NCBI RefSeq assembly: GCF_900115125.1
Contig: NZ_FOVJ01000004.1
Coordinates: 124,001-188,000, forward strand
Source: Nitrosospira briensis
GTDB lineage: Bacteria > Pseudomonadota > Gammaproteobacteria > Burkholderiales > Nitrosomonadaceae
Reading direction: 5' to 3'
Length of the DNA stretch: 64,000 nucleotides
Numbering within the stretch: the stretch's first letter is position 1; each line of letters starts with the position of its first letter. This document shows positions 39,478-49,649 of the stretch, piece after piece. The position numbers and the translations under genes were made by a program. The notes under the pieces are model-generated. The model was not told where the DNA came from. It saw only the letters and a program-made list of their open reading frames with translations, and made no database searches.

Positions 39478-42297
39478 TCATGAAACGAGTATGGTTTTCA
39501 GGTAATGGCCGGTAAAGCTCCTTTCATTCGCAGCTATTTCCTCCGGCGTACCTTCGGCAATGATCTCCCCTCCGCCTTCGCCACCTTCCGGGCCGAGGTC
39601 GATAATCCAGTCCGCAGTCTTGATCACGTCCAGGTTATGTTCGATTACCACCACCGTGTTGCCGTGGTCACGCAGCCGATGCAGCACTTTCAACAGTAGA
39701 TCGATGTCCTGGAAATGAAGGCCGGTAGTGGGCTCATCGAGAATATAAAGGGTGCGGCCGGTATCGCGCTTGGAAAGTTCGAGGGACAGTTTTACCCTCT
39801 GTGCCTCCCCACCGGAAAGCGTGGTGGCTGACTGGCCCAGGGTGATGTAGCCCAGGCCGACATCCAGCAGGGTTTGCAGCTTGCGCGCCACGACCGGCAC
39901 AGGGTTGAAAAACTCGTGCGCCTGTTCTACCGTCATTTGCAGAATTTCGTTGATGTTCTTTCCCTTGTAGTGAATCTCCAGGGTTTCACGGTTATAGCGC
40001 TTGCCATGGCAGACATCGCATGAGACATAAATATCAGGTAGAAAATGCATTTCGACCTTGATCATGCCATCGCCCTGGCAGGCTTCGCAGCGGCCGCCCT
40101 TGACGTTAAAGGAGAAACGGCCGGGACCATAACCGCGCTCGCGCGCCTGCGGCACACCCGAAAACAATTCCCGGACCGGCGTGAACAGGCCGGTATAGGT
40201 AGCCGGATTCGAACGCGGCGTTCGCCCGATAGGGCTCTGGTCCATGTTGATGACCTTATCAAAAAAGGCCAGCCCATCCAGGCTCTGATACGGCGCGGGC
40301 TCCGCCGCGCTGCCATATAGATGACGCGCCGTGGCGTGGTAGAGCGTTTCGTTGATGAGCGTAGATTTGCCGGAGCCCGATACGCCTGTTATGCAAACGA
40401 ACAATCCCACAGGGAGGCAGAGATTGGCGTTCTTCAGGTTATTGCCAGTTGCGCCTTCAATTCTGAGCCACCGATCGTTCTTCGGTTGCGTGCGCTTTTC
40501 AGGCAGGGCGATAGCCAATTCACGGGAAAGGTACTTCCCGGTGAGAGAGCCGGGATTCTTCTGAATGGCCTCGGGCGTTCCCTGGGCGATGACCGAGCCG
40601 CCGTGCTCGCCTGCGCCCGGGCCCATGTCCACCACGTGATCCGCGCTAAGTATGGCGTCCTGGTCGTGTTCCACTACAATGACGCTATTGCCGAGATCGC
40701 GCAGGTTCTTGAGTGTTTCCAGCAGGCGCGCATTGTCACGCTGATGCAGGCCGATGGAAGGCTCATCCAGCACATACATCACGCCGGTCAGTCCTGACCC
40801 TATCTGGCTGGCGAGGCGAATGCGCTGGGATTCACCACCCGACAGGGTATCGGCGGAACGATCCAGCGACAAATAATCCAGCCCGACGTTATTGAGGAAT
40901 AATATCCGGCTGGAAATTTCCTTGACGATCTTCTCGGCGATGGCGAATTTATGCCCCGTTAGTGTTACCTGGTCAAAAAACGCTTTTGCCTCCCTCAGGG
41001 GCAGGGCGTTGATTTCATAAATCGCCTGGCCGCCTACATGGACGTGGCGCGCTTCGCGCCGCAACCGGGTGCCCGCACATTCCGGGCAGGCCTGGGAGTT
41101 GAGGTATTTTGATAATTCCTCACGCACGGCGAGCGACTCGGTTTCCTTGTAGCGCCGCTCCAGGTTGGGAACGATTCCTTCGAACGAGTGTTTCCGTTGG
41201 TTCCGCGTACCGCTCTCATTCAGATACGAAAATACGATTTTTTCCTTGCCCGACCCGTTCAGGACGATGTCCTGGATATCCGCAGGCAGTTGCTCAAAAG
41301 GTATTTCCAGATCAAACCCGTAGTGACTGGAAAGGCTGGCCAGCAACTGGTAATAGAACTGGTTGCGCCGATCCCAGCCTTTGATCGCGCCGGATGCCAG
41401 CGACAAATGCGGGAAGGCAACAACGCGCTTGGGATCGAAAAAAGTGATCTTTCCCAAGCCGTCGCACTTGGGGCAGGCGCCCATGGGGTTGTTGAATGAG
41501 AATAAGCGCGGTTCGAGTTCCGGCAACGAGTAGCTGCATATCGGGCAACTGAACTTGGCTGAAAAAAGATGTTCCTTGTCCGAATCCATTTCCACCGCCA
41601 AGGCGCGTCCATCGGCGTGGCGCAGCGCAGTTTCAAAAGACTCCGCCAGCCGCTGCTTCGATTCAGGCGAGACTTTAAGCCGGTCCACCACCACTTCCAC
41701 CGTATGCTTCTTGTTTTTTTGCAATTTGGGCAGCGCATCGATTTCATATACCTCACCGTCGACCCGCAGCCGTACGAAACCCTGCGCACGCAATTCATCG
41801 ATCAGATCCATCTGTTCGCCCTTGCGCCCCACGACGAGCGGCGCGAGTATCATCAGGCGGGTATCCGGCGGCAACTGTTGTACATGATCGACCATTTGCG
41901 AGACGCTTTGTGCTGTCAACGTAATGCCATGCTCGGGGCATTGTGGATCGCCTACCCGCGCGAACAACAGCCGCATGTAATCGTGTATTTCAGTGACGGT
42001 GCCGACGGTGGAACGCGGATTGTGCGAAGTGGCTTTTTGCTCGATCGCGATGGCAGGGGATAAGCCCTCGATCAGGTCGACGTCGGGCTTCTCCATCAAT
42101 TGCAGGAACTGGCGCGCATAGGCGGAGAGCGACTCGACATAGCGCCGCTGACCTTCCGCATAAAGCGTGTCGAACGCGAGCGAAGACTTGCCGGACCCTG
42201 ATAAACCGGTGATTACTATCAAGCTGTTTCGCGGCAAATCAAGACTGATGTTTTTGAGGTTGTGCGTGCGTGCACCGCGAATTTTTATGAATTCCAT
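39478..42297 (-). CDS. uvrA: Excinuclease ABC subunit A
   Basis: 939 residues. Two ABC modules, each split by insertions: Walker [18 protein letters not shown] and [17 protein letters not shown]; signatures [16 protein letters not shown] and [16 protein letters not shown]. Zinc modules [10 protein letters not shown]...CPKCDGLG and [14 protein letters not shown]...[10 protein letters not shown]. It scans DNA for bulky damage with UvrB. Full length; the following glycerate kinase starts within 15 bp and may be co-transcribed. Confidence 0.98.
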   Translation of the reverse strand: MEFIKIRGARTHNLKNISLDLPRNSLIVITGLSGSGKSSLAFDTLYAEGQRRYVESLSAYARQFLQLMEKPDVDLIEGLSPAIAIEQKATSHNPRSTVGTVTEIHDYMRLLFARVGDPQCPEHGITLTAQSVSQMVDHVQQLPPDTRLMILAPLVVGRKGEQMDLIDELRAQGFVRLRVDGEVYEIDALPKLQKNKKHTVEVVVDRLKVSPESKQRLAESFETALRHADGRALAVEMDSDKEHLFSAKFSCPICSYSLPELEPRLFSFNNPMGACPKCDGLGKITFFDPKRVVAFPHLSLASGAIKGWDRRNQFYYQLLASLSSHYGFDLEIPFEQLPADIQDIVLNGSGKEKIVFSYLNESGTRNQRKHSFEGIVPNLERRYKETESLAVREELSKYLNSQACPECAGTRLRREARHVHVGGQAIYEINALPLREAKAFFDQVTLTGHKFAIAEKIVKEISSRILFLNNVGLDYLSLDRSADTLSGGESQRIRLASQIGSGLTGVMYVLDEPSIGLHQRDNARLLETLKNLRDLGNSVIVVEHDQDAILSADHVVDMGPGAGEHGGSVIAQGTPEAIQKNPGSLTGKYLSRELAIALPEKRTQPKNDRWLRIEGATGNNLKNANLCLPVGLFVCITGVSGSGKSTLINETLYHATARHLYGSAAEPAPYQSLDGLAFFDKVINMDQSPIGRTPRSNPATYTGLFTPVRELFSGVPQARERGYGPGRFSFNVKGGRCEACQGDGMIKVEMHFLPDIYVSCDVCHGKRYNRETLEIHYKGKNINEILQMTVEQAHEFFNPVPVVARKLQTLLDVGLGYITLGQSATTLSGGEAQRVKLSLELSKRDTGRTLYILDEPTTGLHFQDIDLLLKVLHRLRDHGNTVVVIEHNLDVIKTADWIIDLGPEGGEGGGEIIAEGTPEEIAANERSFTGHYLKTILVS

Positions 42298-42462
42298 CTA
42301 TTGCTTCCAGTTGCTGCTCATGGGTTACTCAAGGCTACATACTACTTTTAGCCAGGCTGCCCTAGAAACAAGAGGCAGCCGGAACAACCTGAGGCTGGGC
42401 TATCTGAGTGCCGGTCAAACCTGTTAATATACGCAACTTTCCGCGTTTTCCCAATCTGATTC

Positions 42463-43848
42463 ATGTCGTCCTCATCCCCCCACGAGAAAATGTCACCGAT
42501 AGAGTTGCGCGCGACCGCCGGGCTCGCCGGCATCTATGGCTTGCGCATGCTGGGGATGTTCATCATTCTGCCTGTATTCGCGTTTTATGCCGAGCATCTA
42601 CCCGGTGGCAGCAACTATACCCTGGTGGGTATTGCGCTCGGCGCATATGGACTGACCCAGGCGGTACTGCAGATTCCTTTCGGCTGGTTATCAGACCGGT
42701 TCGGGCGCAAACCCGTCATTTACGTCGGACTGATCCTGTTCGCTGTCGGCAGTTTTATCGCAGCCTCCGCCACCGATATTTACGGCGTTATCTTTGGCCG
42801 CATCATTCAGGGCGCGGGCGCGATTTCCGCAGCGGTAATGGCCCTTGCCGCCGATTTGACCCGTGAAGAACATCGCACCAAGGCAATGGCGGCAATCGGC
42901 ATGACGATAGGCGCAACCTTTGCGCTTTCCCTGATTATCGCGCCCGCATTAAATCGCCTGATTGGCGTGCCGGGCATTTTCGTCATGACCGGCGTGCTGG
43001 CGCTGGTGGCGATGACGGTGGTTTCAAGAATCGTTCCCGATCCGGTAATCAGCCGTTTTCATTCCGACACCGAGGCATCCGTCGGACGTTTTGGTAACGT
43101 ATTGCGTGATCCGCAACTGCTGCGCCTGGACTTCGGCGTCTTTGCACTGCACGCGGTGTTGATGGCGCTGTGGCTGGTTGTGCCCTTATCGTTGCGCACC
43201 GCCGGGCTGGCGGCAGACCATCACTGGCAGGTATATCTGCCCGTATTGCTTGTTTCCATGATCATGATCATTCCGGCCATCATTTATGGCGAGAAAAAGG
43301 CAAAGCTCAAGCAAATATTCGTCATTTCAATTGCCGTCCTGCTGGTGAGCCAGGTATTGCTGGCGTATACGTCCGATTCATTATGGGGCACCGCCACTGC
43401 ATTGCTGGTGTTCTTCGCCGCATTCAACCTGCTGGAAGCCACGCTGCCTTCGCTCATCTCGAAGATTGCGCCAGTTGGCGCAAAAGGCACGGCTATCGGC
43501 ATCTATAGTAGTGTCCAGTTTCTCGGCGCTTTTGTAGGCGCAACTGCCGGCGGCTATCTATACCAGCACCACGGCAGTTCTGCGCTGTTTGCATTCTGCG
43601 GTATCCTCCTGGCATTATGGCTGGTGTTTGCAGCCACCATGAAAGCGCCTGCCGCCGTGCGTACCAGAATGTATCATGTGCAGGAAATGGATACAGGCAA
43701 AGCTAGCGGGCTATCACGCCAATTGGCCGCACTTCCCGGTGTGCATGAGGCGCTGGTGCTGGCGAGCGAAGGCGTGGCATACCTGAAAGTGGATATGAGC
43801 GGTTTTGACGAGCAAGGCGTTGTTCAATTATTGGGGGGAGAAGCTTAA
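42463..43848 (+). CDS. MFS transporter, YajR-like, with C-terminal soluble domain
   Basis: 461 residues. Twelve hydrophobic helices with the MFS loop 2-3 motif GWLSDRFGRKPVIYVG (motif A). After the last helix (about residue 390) there is a soluble tail of about 70 residues (QLAALPGVHEALVLASEGVA) like the YAM ferredoxin-like domain of YajR proton-coupled exporters. Substrate unknown. It lies divergently from uvrA and abuts ssb with zero spacing, so the two are probably co-transcribed. Confidence 0.88.
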   Translation: MSSSSPHEKMSPIELRATAGLAGIYGLRMLGMFIILPVFAFYAEHLPGGSNYTLVGIALGAYGLTQAVLQIPFGWLSDRFGRKPVIYVGLILFAVGSFIAASATDIYGVIFGRIIQGAGAISAAVMALAADLTREEHRTKAMAAIGMTIGATFALSLIIAPALNRLIGVPGIFVMTGVLALVAMTVVSRIVPDPVISRFHSDTEASVGRFGNVLRDPQLLRLDFGVFALHAVLMALWLVVPLSLRTAGLAADHHWQVYLPVLLVSMIMIIPAIIYGEKKAKLKQIFVISIAVLLVSQVLLAYTSDSLWGTATALLVFFAAFNLLEATLPSLISKIAPVGAKGTAIGIYSSVQFLGAFVGATAGGYLYQHHGSSALFAFCGILLALWLVFAATMKAPAAVRTRMYHVQEMDTGKASGLSRQLAALPGVHEALVLASEGVAYLKVDMSGFDEQGVVQLLGGEA

Positions 43849-44310
43849 ATGGCATCAGTCAACAAGGTAATACTCATCGGCAATCTCGGCAAAGACCCAG
43901 AGACTCGTTACATGCCCAATGGCGACGCAGTGACGAACATCACGCTGGCTACCACGGAAACGTGGAAAGACAAAAACGGCGAAAAGCAGGAAAAAACCGA
44001 ATGGCACCGCGTCACCTTTTATCGCAAACTAGCCGAGATTGCTGGGGAATACTTGAAGAAAGGCCGGCCGGTTTATGTCGAGGGAAGGCTGGAAACGCGC
44101 AAATGGACTGATAAGGCAGGGGTTGAGCGATACACCACCGACGTTATTGCCACTGACATGAAAATGCTGGGCAGCAAGCCGGGGAGCAGCAGTTATGAAG
44201 GAGCGGACAGGGATGAGGGCAGTTTTGCGCCGAGTCCATCTTCTGGTAGTAAAGCCCCGGCCAGAAGCAGCAGCGGGTTTGATGATATGGATGACGATAT
44301 TCCGTTTTGA
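43849..44310 (+). CDS. ssb: Single-stranded DNA-binding protein
   Basis: 153 residues. OB-fold N-terminal domain begins [20 protein letters not shown] and includes [20 protein letters not shown] and [18 protein letters not shown] flexible Ser/Gly linker leads to the acidic tip DDMDDDIPF that recruits partner repair proteins. ATG follows directly on the MFS stop TAA. Confidence 0.98.
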   Translation: MASVNKVILIGNLGKDPETRYMPNGDAVTNITLATTETWKDKNGEKQEKTEWHRVTFYRKLAEIAGEYLKKGRPVYVEGRLETRKWTDKAGVERYTTDVIATDMKMLGSKPGSSSYEGADRDEGSFAPSPSSGSKAPARSSSGFDDMDDDIPF

Positions 44311-44578
44311 AGGTTACCTGCGATTCCCCGGTAAAAATATTAGTCAAAAGCCACCAACTGTAACGGGGATCGACGACGTTTAAACTCCATCATTTTAACC
44401 AAGACGAATAATTCACTTAACTCTGCATTTATCCCGTAATTTACTCTAACGATAGATCTGGGAGAGAAGTAGAAGTTGCTGATGCTATTTTTCACTCTGA
44501 TGCTTCCTTTGCGGGGCGGGGAAGCACTCGAAGTTAAATCATCTCTCTGAATACATCCTACCCAACTGTAAAAAAGAC

Positions 44579-44872
44579 ATGAACAAAGTATTCCTGCTTC
44601 TTGTCATGTTCTTCGCCTTTACCGGCCCAGCTTATGCGGTTGTCAACATCAATACTGCAACTCAAGCCGAGCTTGAAACACTTCAGGGGATCGGCCCGGC
44701 TAAGGCTAAAGCCATTATTCATCATCGCAAGAAAAAAGGGTCGTTCAAGTCACCAGGCAATCTGGAAGATGTCAAAGGCATTGGCCCGGCAACGATGAAA
44801 CGGCTTCGCAAGGATATTACTGTTGGCGGCACGACAACGCTCAAGAAGGAAAGCAGGTCCGCTATCCGGTAA
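44579..44872 (+). CDS. ComEA-like exported helix-hairpin-helix protein
   Basis: 97 residues. Signal peptide MNKVFLLLVMFFAFTGPAYA, then the ComEA motif NINTATQAELETLQGIGPAK and second hairpin LEDVKGIGPATMKRLRKDI. The tandem HhH binds DNA without sequence preference. In competent bacteria periplasmic ComEA pulls incoming DNA through the outer membrane. No other competence gene is adjacent. The ribosome site is weak. Confidence 0.9.
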   Translation: MNKVFLLLVMFFAFTGPAYAVVNINTATQAELETLQGIGPAKAKAIIHHRKKKGSFKSPGNLEDVKGIGPATMKRLRKDITVGGTTTLKKESRSAIR

Positions 44873-44886
44873 CGACCAAATGTATC

Positions 44887-44961
44887 GGTAGGATGGGTGG
44901 AGCAGAGCGCAACCCATCAGTTGATGCGATGGGTTGCAGCTTGCACCCCCCCATCCTGCCA
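44887..44961. repeat. Imperfect palindromic repeat between comEA-like gene and cysM
   Basis: Inner stem GCAACCCATC (44909-44918) / GATGGGTTGC (44928-44937) with a 9-base loop; outer stem GGTAGGATGGG / CCCATCCTGCC. The whole forms a roughly 75-base cruciform. It resembles dispersed GGATGGGTTGC-type intergenic palindromes found in several proteobacteria. Confidence 0.75.
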
Positions 44962-45027
44962 TCCCGTCGTCGCGCGAGCCGGAACGTGTGCGATAATCCC
45001 GCATATCCTTCTGCAAATTACATCGTC

Positions 45028-45915
45028 ATGTACAAAGCCCTGGAAGATTTTGTAGGCAATACGCCGCTGGTAAAACTCAAGCACTTGCCGGGTAATACCA
45101 GCAATGCCGTCCTCGCCAAGCTGGAGGGTAACAATCCGGCGGGTTCGGTAAAGGATCGTCCGGCGCTGTCGATGATTACGCGTGCGCAAGAGCGTGGTGA
45201 TATCAAGCCGGGCGATACGCTGATCGAGGCTACCAGCGGCAATACCGGTATCGCGCTGGCGATGGCAGCGGCGGTGATGGGTTATCGCATTGTGCTGATA
45301 ATGCCTGAGCACCTGAGCATAGAACGGCGACAATCGATGAAGGCTTTCGGTGCGGAAATCATACTGACCTCAAAAGAGGGCAGCATGGAAGAAGCGCGGG
45401 ATGTGGCCGACCGCATGCGCGATGAGGGACGAGGCATCATTCTTGATCAATTTGCCAGCCCTGATAATCCGCGGGCACATTACGAGGGCACTGCGCCCGA
45501 GATCTGGCGGGATACTAAAGGAAGAATTACCCATCTGGTGAGTAGCATGGGCACGACCGGAACCATTATGGGCTGCTCCAGGTACTTCAAGGAAAAAAAC
45601 CCGGGAGTTCAGATTATCGGTGTTCAGCCGGAAGAAGGGGCGCAAATTCCCGGTATCCGAAAATGGCCGGAAGCCTATCTGCCAAAAATCTATGATGCGA
45701 GCAAGGTAGATGCCATTGTGCTCGTTTCGCAGGCTGAAGCCGAGGAGATGACACGGCGGTTGGCGAGCGAGGAAGGAATCTTTGCCGGGATTTCCTCAGG
45801 AGGCGCAATGGCGGCGGCGCTCAAGATTTCCACGGAAATAGAAAACGCGACCATAGTCTCAATCGTATGCGACCGCGGCGATCGTTACCTTTCCACAGGT
45901 GTTTTTCCGGCCTGA
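45028..45915 (+). CDS. cysM: Cysteine synthase B (O-acetylserine sulfhydrylase)
   Basis: 295 residues from ATG 45028 (MYKALEDFVGNTPLVKL). The frame is open to 44893 but that part lies inside the palindromic repeat. PLP lysine in NPAGSVKDRPALSMI, phosphate loop ATSGNTGIALA, and substrate region GTTGTIMGCSRY are all present. The length and MEEARDVADRM segment fit CysM rather than CysK. It makes cysteine from O-acetylserine with sulfide or thiosulfate. Confidence 0.94.
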   Translation: MYKALEDFVGNTPLVKLKHLPGNTSNAVLAKLEGNNPAGSVKDRPALSMITRAQERGDIKPGDTLIEATSGNTGIALAMAAAVMGYRIVLIMPEHLSIERRQSMKAFGAEIILTSKEGSMEEARDVADRMRDEGRGIILDQFASPDNPRAHYEGTAPEIWRDTKGRITHLVSSMGTTGTIMGCSRYFKEKNPGVQIIGVQPEEGAQIPGIRKWPEAYLPKIYDASKVDAIVLVSQAEAEEMTRRLASEEGIFAGISSGGAMAAALKISTEIENATIVSIVCDRGDRYLSTGVFPA

Positions 45916-46034
45916 ACGTAGCGTTTCGACGCATCTCATGCATTCGGTTGGCGAAATGGCGTGACGTCATCCGTCATTGCATGAGCAATGCCCGGTTCTG
46001 TAGGGGAGCGTTAATACGGTGGACCTTGGGCTAT

Positions 46035-48101
46035 ATGGTAAGGCTGTTCGTCATAATATTGCCAGTATTCTTTGCTGTTACTTCGTTTGCATACGCGGAT
46101 CCTGTAATTACCCTGTCGATCGATGATGTTCGCAGTCCCCTTCTAAATACCGCAGGGGTTCAAGCCAGCCTGACCGGTTCAAAAGAATCATTGCTGGACA
46201 TACAACTTGATGAAGTCGCGATACAGGGAAAAGTCTGGCGTGGCCTGCGTTTTTCCTGCCATAAATTTCAGATTGATAATGGCTTGGTCCGCTGTGATGA
46301 GGGCGTGCTGACGTCGGCAAGGTCAGCGCCGTTACTCATATCATTCCAATTTTCTTCCCGCCATAAGATTCTCGACGTAACAATCCAAACCTCATCCAGT
46401 GAGGGTAGGGAAAGCTGGACGCTATCAGCACACTGGGGAAAGCCTTCCTGGGGGGGTATGCTGACCGTTACAAACGGGGATATTTCACGGATTGCGGAAT
46501 TTTTACCGGTTGGCGAAAACGAAATTTTACCCACGCCGATTCAGGGAAAAGGAACAATCAATGGCTCGATCAAGCTGCACGGTGACGGCGACGGACTCGC
46601 CGGAATTGATGCGGACTTGGCGTTGGATGGGCTGGGGTTTAGTGACGCGACTGGTTTGCATGCTGGCGAAAATATCAGTGGCGAAATCAACGCAAAGGCA
46701 GTGCGTAAAGGGGACGGGCAGGGCCACTTATGGAAGTGGAATGCTGATGTGAACTGGCCGAGCGGTGAAGTGTTCTGGCAGCCACTTTATTTCTCCGCGC
46801 AGGGCCAGCGTCTTACCGCCAGTGGCGAATTGAATGAGAATATCGTCCGCATTGTCGAGGGTAAACTTGTCCTTTCTGGTATCGGCGAGATGGATTTATC
46901 AGGTGTGATCGAGCGACCAGCGAACACGTTGCGGGATTTCGATTTGAGTGCCGACAATCTCGAATTATCCATGCTGTTCAGTCAGGTGCTGAAACCGTTT
47001 CTCGCGAATACCCCTTTTGCCGATCTGAAAGCTGCCGGGCAGGCCGGAATAAGATGGCGTTACCGGAACAGCGCCCACGAATCGCTTGACGTCAACTTGC
47101 GCGATGTATCGGTGGAGGATGAGCGCGGGCGCTTCGCATTTAGCGGCGTCAATGCCCGCATTCCCTGGCAGATGCAAGGCGCAAATGGAAAGCACGAGCC
47201 AACCACTGCGGATATCCACATCCAAAGTAGTCAGTTAGGCCGGATACCGATTGGCGAGCTGCATATTCCGCTGAAAATGGAAGGGTGGAATCTCAGCATC
47301 CCGCGATTGACGGTACCCGTGCTCGACGGCACGCTGACGCTTGAGAACTTCAGCGCGTCGAGGAAAGAAGGCCAGGCTCAGGAGTGGCAATGGCAATTCA
47401 GCGGAGGGCTCTCACCCATCTCCATGCAGAAGCTGACCGAAGCGCTGGGAGTCCAGCCGATGCACGGTACTTTATCCGGCGAGATACCAAGGGTCAGCTA
47501 CAATGGCTCAACCGTCGAAGTGGAGGGCGCCTTGCTTGTCAGGGTGTTCGACGGCACAGTGTTGATATGGAATCTGAAGGCGCTCGACCCCATGGGGCCT
47601 GCCGCAACACTTATGGCGGACGTGGATATGCGCAATCTCGATCTCAACCTGCTCACGGGTACGTTCTCATTCGGTAATATGCAGGGCCGCCTGGATGTGG
47701 CAATGCATGATCTTGAGCTTTTTAACTGGAAACCGGTAAAGTTTGACGCGAGCCTCACAAGCAGCCCCGGCAATTATCCGCGCCGCATCAGCCAGGCCGC
47801 CGTACAGAATATCTCCTCTTTAGGCGGGATGGGTGCCGCAGCTGCAATTCAGCGCAGTTTCCTGCATTTTTTTGATGATTTCGGCTATTCAAAAATTGGC
47901 TGGAGCTGTTCATTACGCAATGGGATTTGCCACATGGACGGGATAGCGTCGGAGCCCATGCCGAACGGTTATCTTATCGTCAAGGGCGGCGGAATCCCGG
48001 CTATTACAGTGATAGGCTATAATCGCGAGGTCGATTGGTGGGAATTGGTGAGCCGGCTGCAGCGAATAACTCAGGTTAGCCCCAAACCCATCATTAATTA
48101 G
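46035..48101 (+). CDS. ydbH: YdbH-like AsmA-superfamily intermembrane protein
   Basis: 688 residues from ATG 46035, which opens a signal-anchor (VRLFVIILPVFFAVTSFAYA). The frame is open to 45867 but there overlaps cysM. The body is beta-rich, with repeated short strands and the C-terminal dicarboxylate-region segment (AAVQNISSLGG, FGYSKIGWSCSLRNGICHMD) typical of YdbH. Downstream YnbE- and YdbL-like genes repeat the E. coli order ydbH-ynbE-ydbL. In E. coli YdbH is one of three AsmA-like bridges moving phospholipid between membranes. E. coli YdbH is longer (about 880 residues). Confidence 0.85.
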   Translation: MVRLFVIILPVFFAVTSFAYADPVITLSIDDVRSPLLNTAGVQASLTGSKESLLDIQLDEVAIQGKVWRGLRFSCHKFQIDNGLVRCDEGVLTSARSAPLLISFQFSSRHKILDVTIQTSSSEGRESWTLSAHWGKPSWGGMLTVTNGDISRIAEFLPVGENEILPTPIQGKGTINGSIKLHGDGDGLAGIDADLALDGLGFSDATGLHAGENISGEINAKAVRKGDGQGHLWKWNADVNWPSGEVFWQPLYFSAQGQRLTASGELNENIVRIVEGKLVLSGIGEMDLSGVIERPANTLRDFDLSADNLELSMLFSQVLKPFLANTPFADLKAAGQAGIRWRYRNSAHESLDVNLRDVSVEDERGRFAFSGVNARIPWQMQGANGKHEPTTADIHIQSSQLGRIPIGELHIPLKMEGWNLSIPRLTVPVLDGTLTLENFSASRKEGQAQEWQWQFSGGLSPISMQKLTEALGVQPMHGTLSGEIPRVSYNGSTVEVEGALLVRVFDGTVLIWNLKALDPMGPAATLMADVDMRNLDLNLLTGTFSFGNMQGRLDVAMHDLELFNWKPVKFDASLTSSPGNYPRRISQAAVQNISSLGGMGAAAAIQRSFLHFFDDFGYSKIGWSCSLRNGICHMDGIASEPMPNGYLIVKGGGIPAITVIGYNREVDWWELVSRLQRITQVSPKPIIN

Positions 48102-48108
48102 GATGGAT

Positions 48109-48357
48109 ATGAAAAACACAAGTTTTCACGCGTGGCTGTTGATATCGGCGAGCACACTGCTATCGGGATGTGTCACCATTAATATTTATTTCCCCGCTGC
48201 CGCTACCGAGAAAGCAGCAGACAAGATAATAGAAGAAGTATGGCAACTCAAGAAGCCGGAGGGAGGTGGGCAGGAGGGTGGGGATAAATCCACTCCTTCC
48301 GACATCGCGCCGCAACCTTCCACACAGTCGCAGCAACCGCTGCCACCGCAACAGTAG
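48109..48357 (+). CDS. ynbE: YnbE-like outer-membrane lipoprotein
   Basis: 82 residues from ATG 48109 with AGGA 5 bases upstream (ATG 48103 lies too close). Lipobox LLSGC gives a lipid-anchored Cys, followed by VTINIYFPAAATEKAADKII, the YnbE core, and a Pro/Gln-rich tail. In E. coli YnbE pairs with YdbH to complete the bridge at the outer membrane. It begins a few bases after ydbH. Confidence 0.85.
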   Translation: MKNTSFHAWLLISASTLLSGCVTINIYFPAAATEKAADKIIEEVWQLKKPEGGGQEGGDKSTPSDIAPQPSTQSQQPLPPQQ

Positions 48358-48368
48358 AGGCGAATATC

Positions 48369-48797
48369 ATGGCTAATCCGGTCTTTCTTTTCCGTTTGAT
48401 ACTGCTGATGCTGCTATCGATGATGCCGCTTTCCGGCTACACCCAGGCAAATATCGAAATTGACACTCCGGCGATTGCAAGCCTCAAGCAAAGCATGCAG
48501 CAGCGCCATAAGCAGCTCGAGCCATATTATTCGAGAGGCGCTGTAGGGCTTACACATGACGGCCTTATTGCCATGCATGACGCCAATGCCCTGCCATTGT
48601 CGGCACGCCAACCGGTCAACACCTTGATTGCGGCTGAAAACCAGGACAGGAATGCTCTTTACCGGGAAATCGCCCGCGCCAATAGCCATCCAGAATGGGA
48701 AGGGGATATACGTTCCACTTTTGGCCAGCGCTGGATACAGTTGGCTCGGCCAGGATGGTGGTATCAGAACGCAAGCGGTTCCTGGGTCAGAAAATAA
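48369..48797 (+). CDS. ydbL: YdbL family (DUF1318) periplasmic protein
   Basis: 142 residues with a signal peptide (RLILLMLLSMMPLSGYTQA). The DUF1318 core is clear: IASLKQSMQQRHKQLEPYYS, GLTHDGLIAMHDANALPL and NTLIAAENQDRNALYREIA. YdbL is proposed to modulate YdbH-YnbE assembly in E. coli. AGAGGCG lies upstream of the ATG; 11 bp from ynbE. Confidence 0.9.
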   Translation: MANPVFLFRLILLMLLSMMPLSGYTQANIEIDTPAIASLKQSMQQRHKQLEPYYSRGAVGLTHDGLIAMHDANALPLSARQPVNTLIAAENQDRNALYREIARANSHPEWEGDIRSTFGQRWIQLARPGWWYQNASGSWVRK

Positions 48798-48863
48798 GAA
48801 ATAAGGCTTTAATCCTGCAGCCCCGGCAAACGCCAGCTTACCAATTTCTTTGAAATCCCACGC

Positions 48864-49649
48864 GTGACTCCCATACTGGTTTTTGATATCGAGACCGTTC
48901 CCGACATAGAGGGACTGCGCAAGCTTCACGACCTTCCCCAGCAACTTGCGCCGGCGGATATTGCCGATATGGCGTTTCAGTCGCGCCGCCAGGCTATCGG
49001 CAGCGACTTTCTGCAATTGCATCTGCAAAAAGTAGTGGCGATTTCCTGCGTGCTGCGCGACAAAAATGATATTCGAGTATGGTCGCTGGGAAACCCGATG
49101 GATTCCGAGGCGGAACTCATCCGGCGCTTCTTCGAAGGGATAGAGAAGTACAGCCCGCAGTTGGTCTCCTGGAACGGTGGTGGCTTCGACCTGCCGGTGC
49201 TCCATTATCGCAGCCTGATCCACGGCCTTCAGGCTCGGCGCTATTGGGATATGGGCGATGACGACCGCGATTTCAAATGGAACAACTACCTTGGCCGCTA
49301 CCATACGCGCCATCTCGACTTGATGGACATACTCGCGCTGTATCAGCCGCGTGCCAATGTACCGCTGGACGAGTTGGTGAAGCTGATGGGTTTTCCCGGC
49401 AAGATCGGGATGGATGGCTCCCAGGTCTGGGGCGCCTTCCAGAATGGCGAAATTGCCGCCATCCGCAATTACTGCGAAACCGATGTGGTGAATACCTATC
49501 TTGTTTTTTTAAGGTTTCAGCTCATGCGAGGAGTTTTCGATAACGAACAGTATCAACGCGAATGCGAGCTGGTGCACTTCACCCTGAGCAAGTCTTCCGA
49601 ATCTCACTGGCAGGAGTTCCTTGGCCAGTGGTCCTGGCCGGTTGCATGA
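48864..49649 (+). CDS. Predicted 3'-5' exonuclease, PolB-exonuclease-like (COG3298)
   Basis: 261 residues from a GTG at 48864. DnaQ-like fold with Exo [14 protein letters not shown], Exo II region [15 protein letters not shown], and Exo [19 protein letters not shown], giving the acidic DEDD metal ligands. A central [20 protein letters not shown] matches the PolB-related exonuclease family. Its stop overlaps the rlmD start (ATGA), so the two are translationally coupled. Confidence 0.9.
   Translation: MTPILVFDIETVPDIEGLRKLHDLPQQLAPADIADMAFQSRRQAIGSDFLQLHLQKVVAISCVLRDKNDIRVWSLGNPMDSEAELIRRFFEGIEKYSPQLVSWNGGGFDLPVLHYRSLIHGLQARRYWDMGDDDRDFKWNNYLGRYHTRHLDLMDILALYQPRANVPLDELVKLMGFPGKIGMDGSQVWGAFQNGEIAAIRNYCETDVVNTYLVFLRFQLMRGVFDNEQYQRECELVHFTLSKSSESHWQEFLGQWSWPVA

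Noticed and set aside
48414-49313. 300-codon frame on the minus strand
   Set aside because: Covers ydbL and the exonuclease in reverse; both plus-strand genes have clear motifs.
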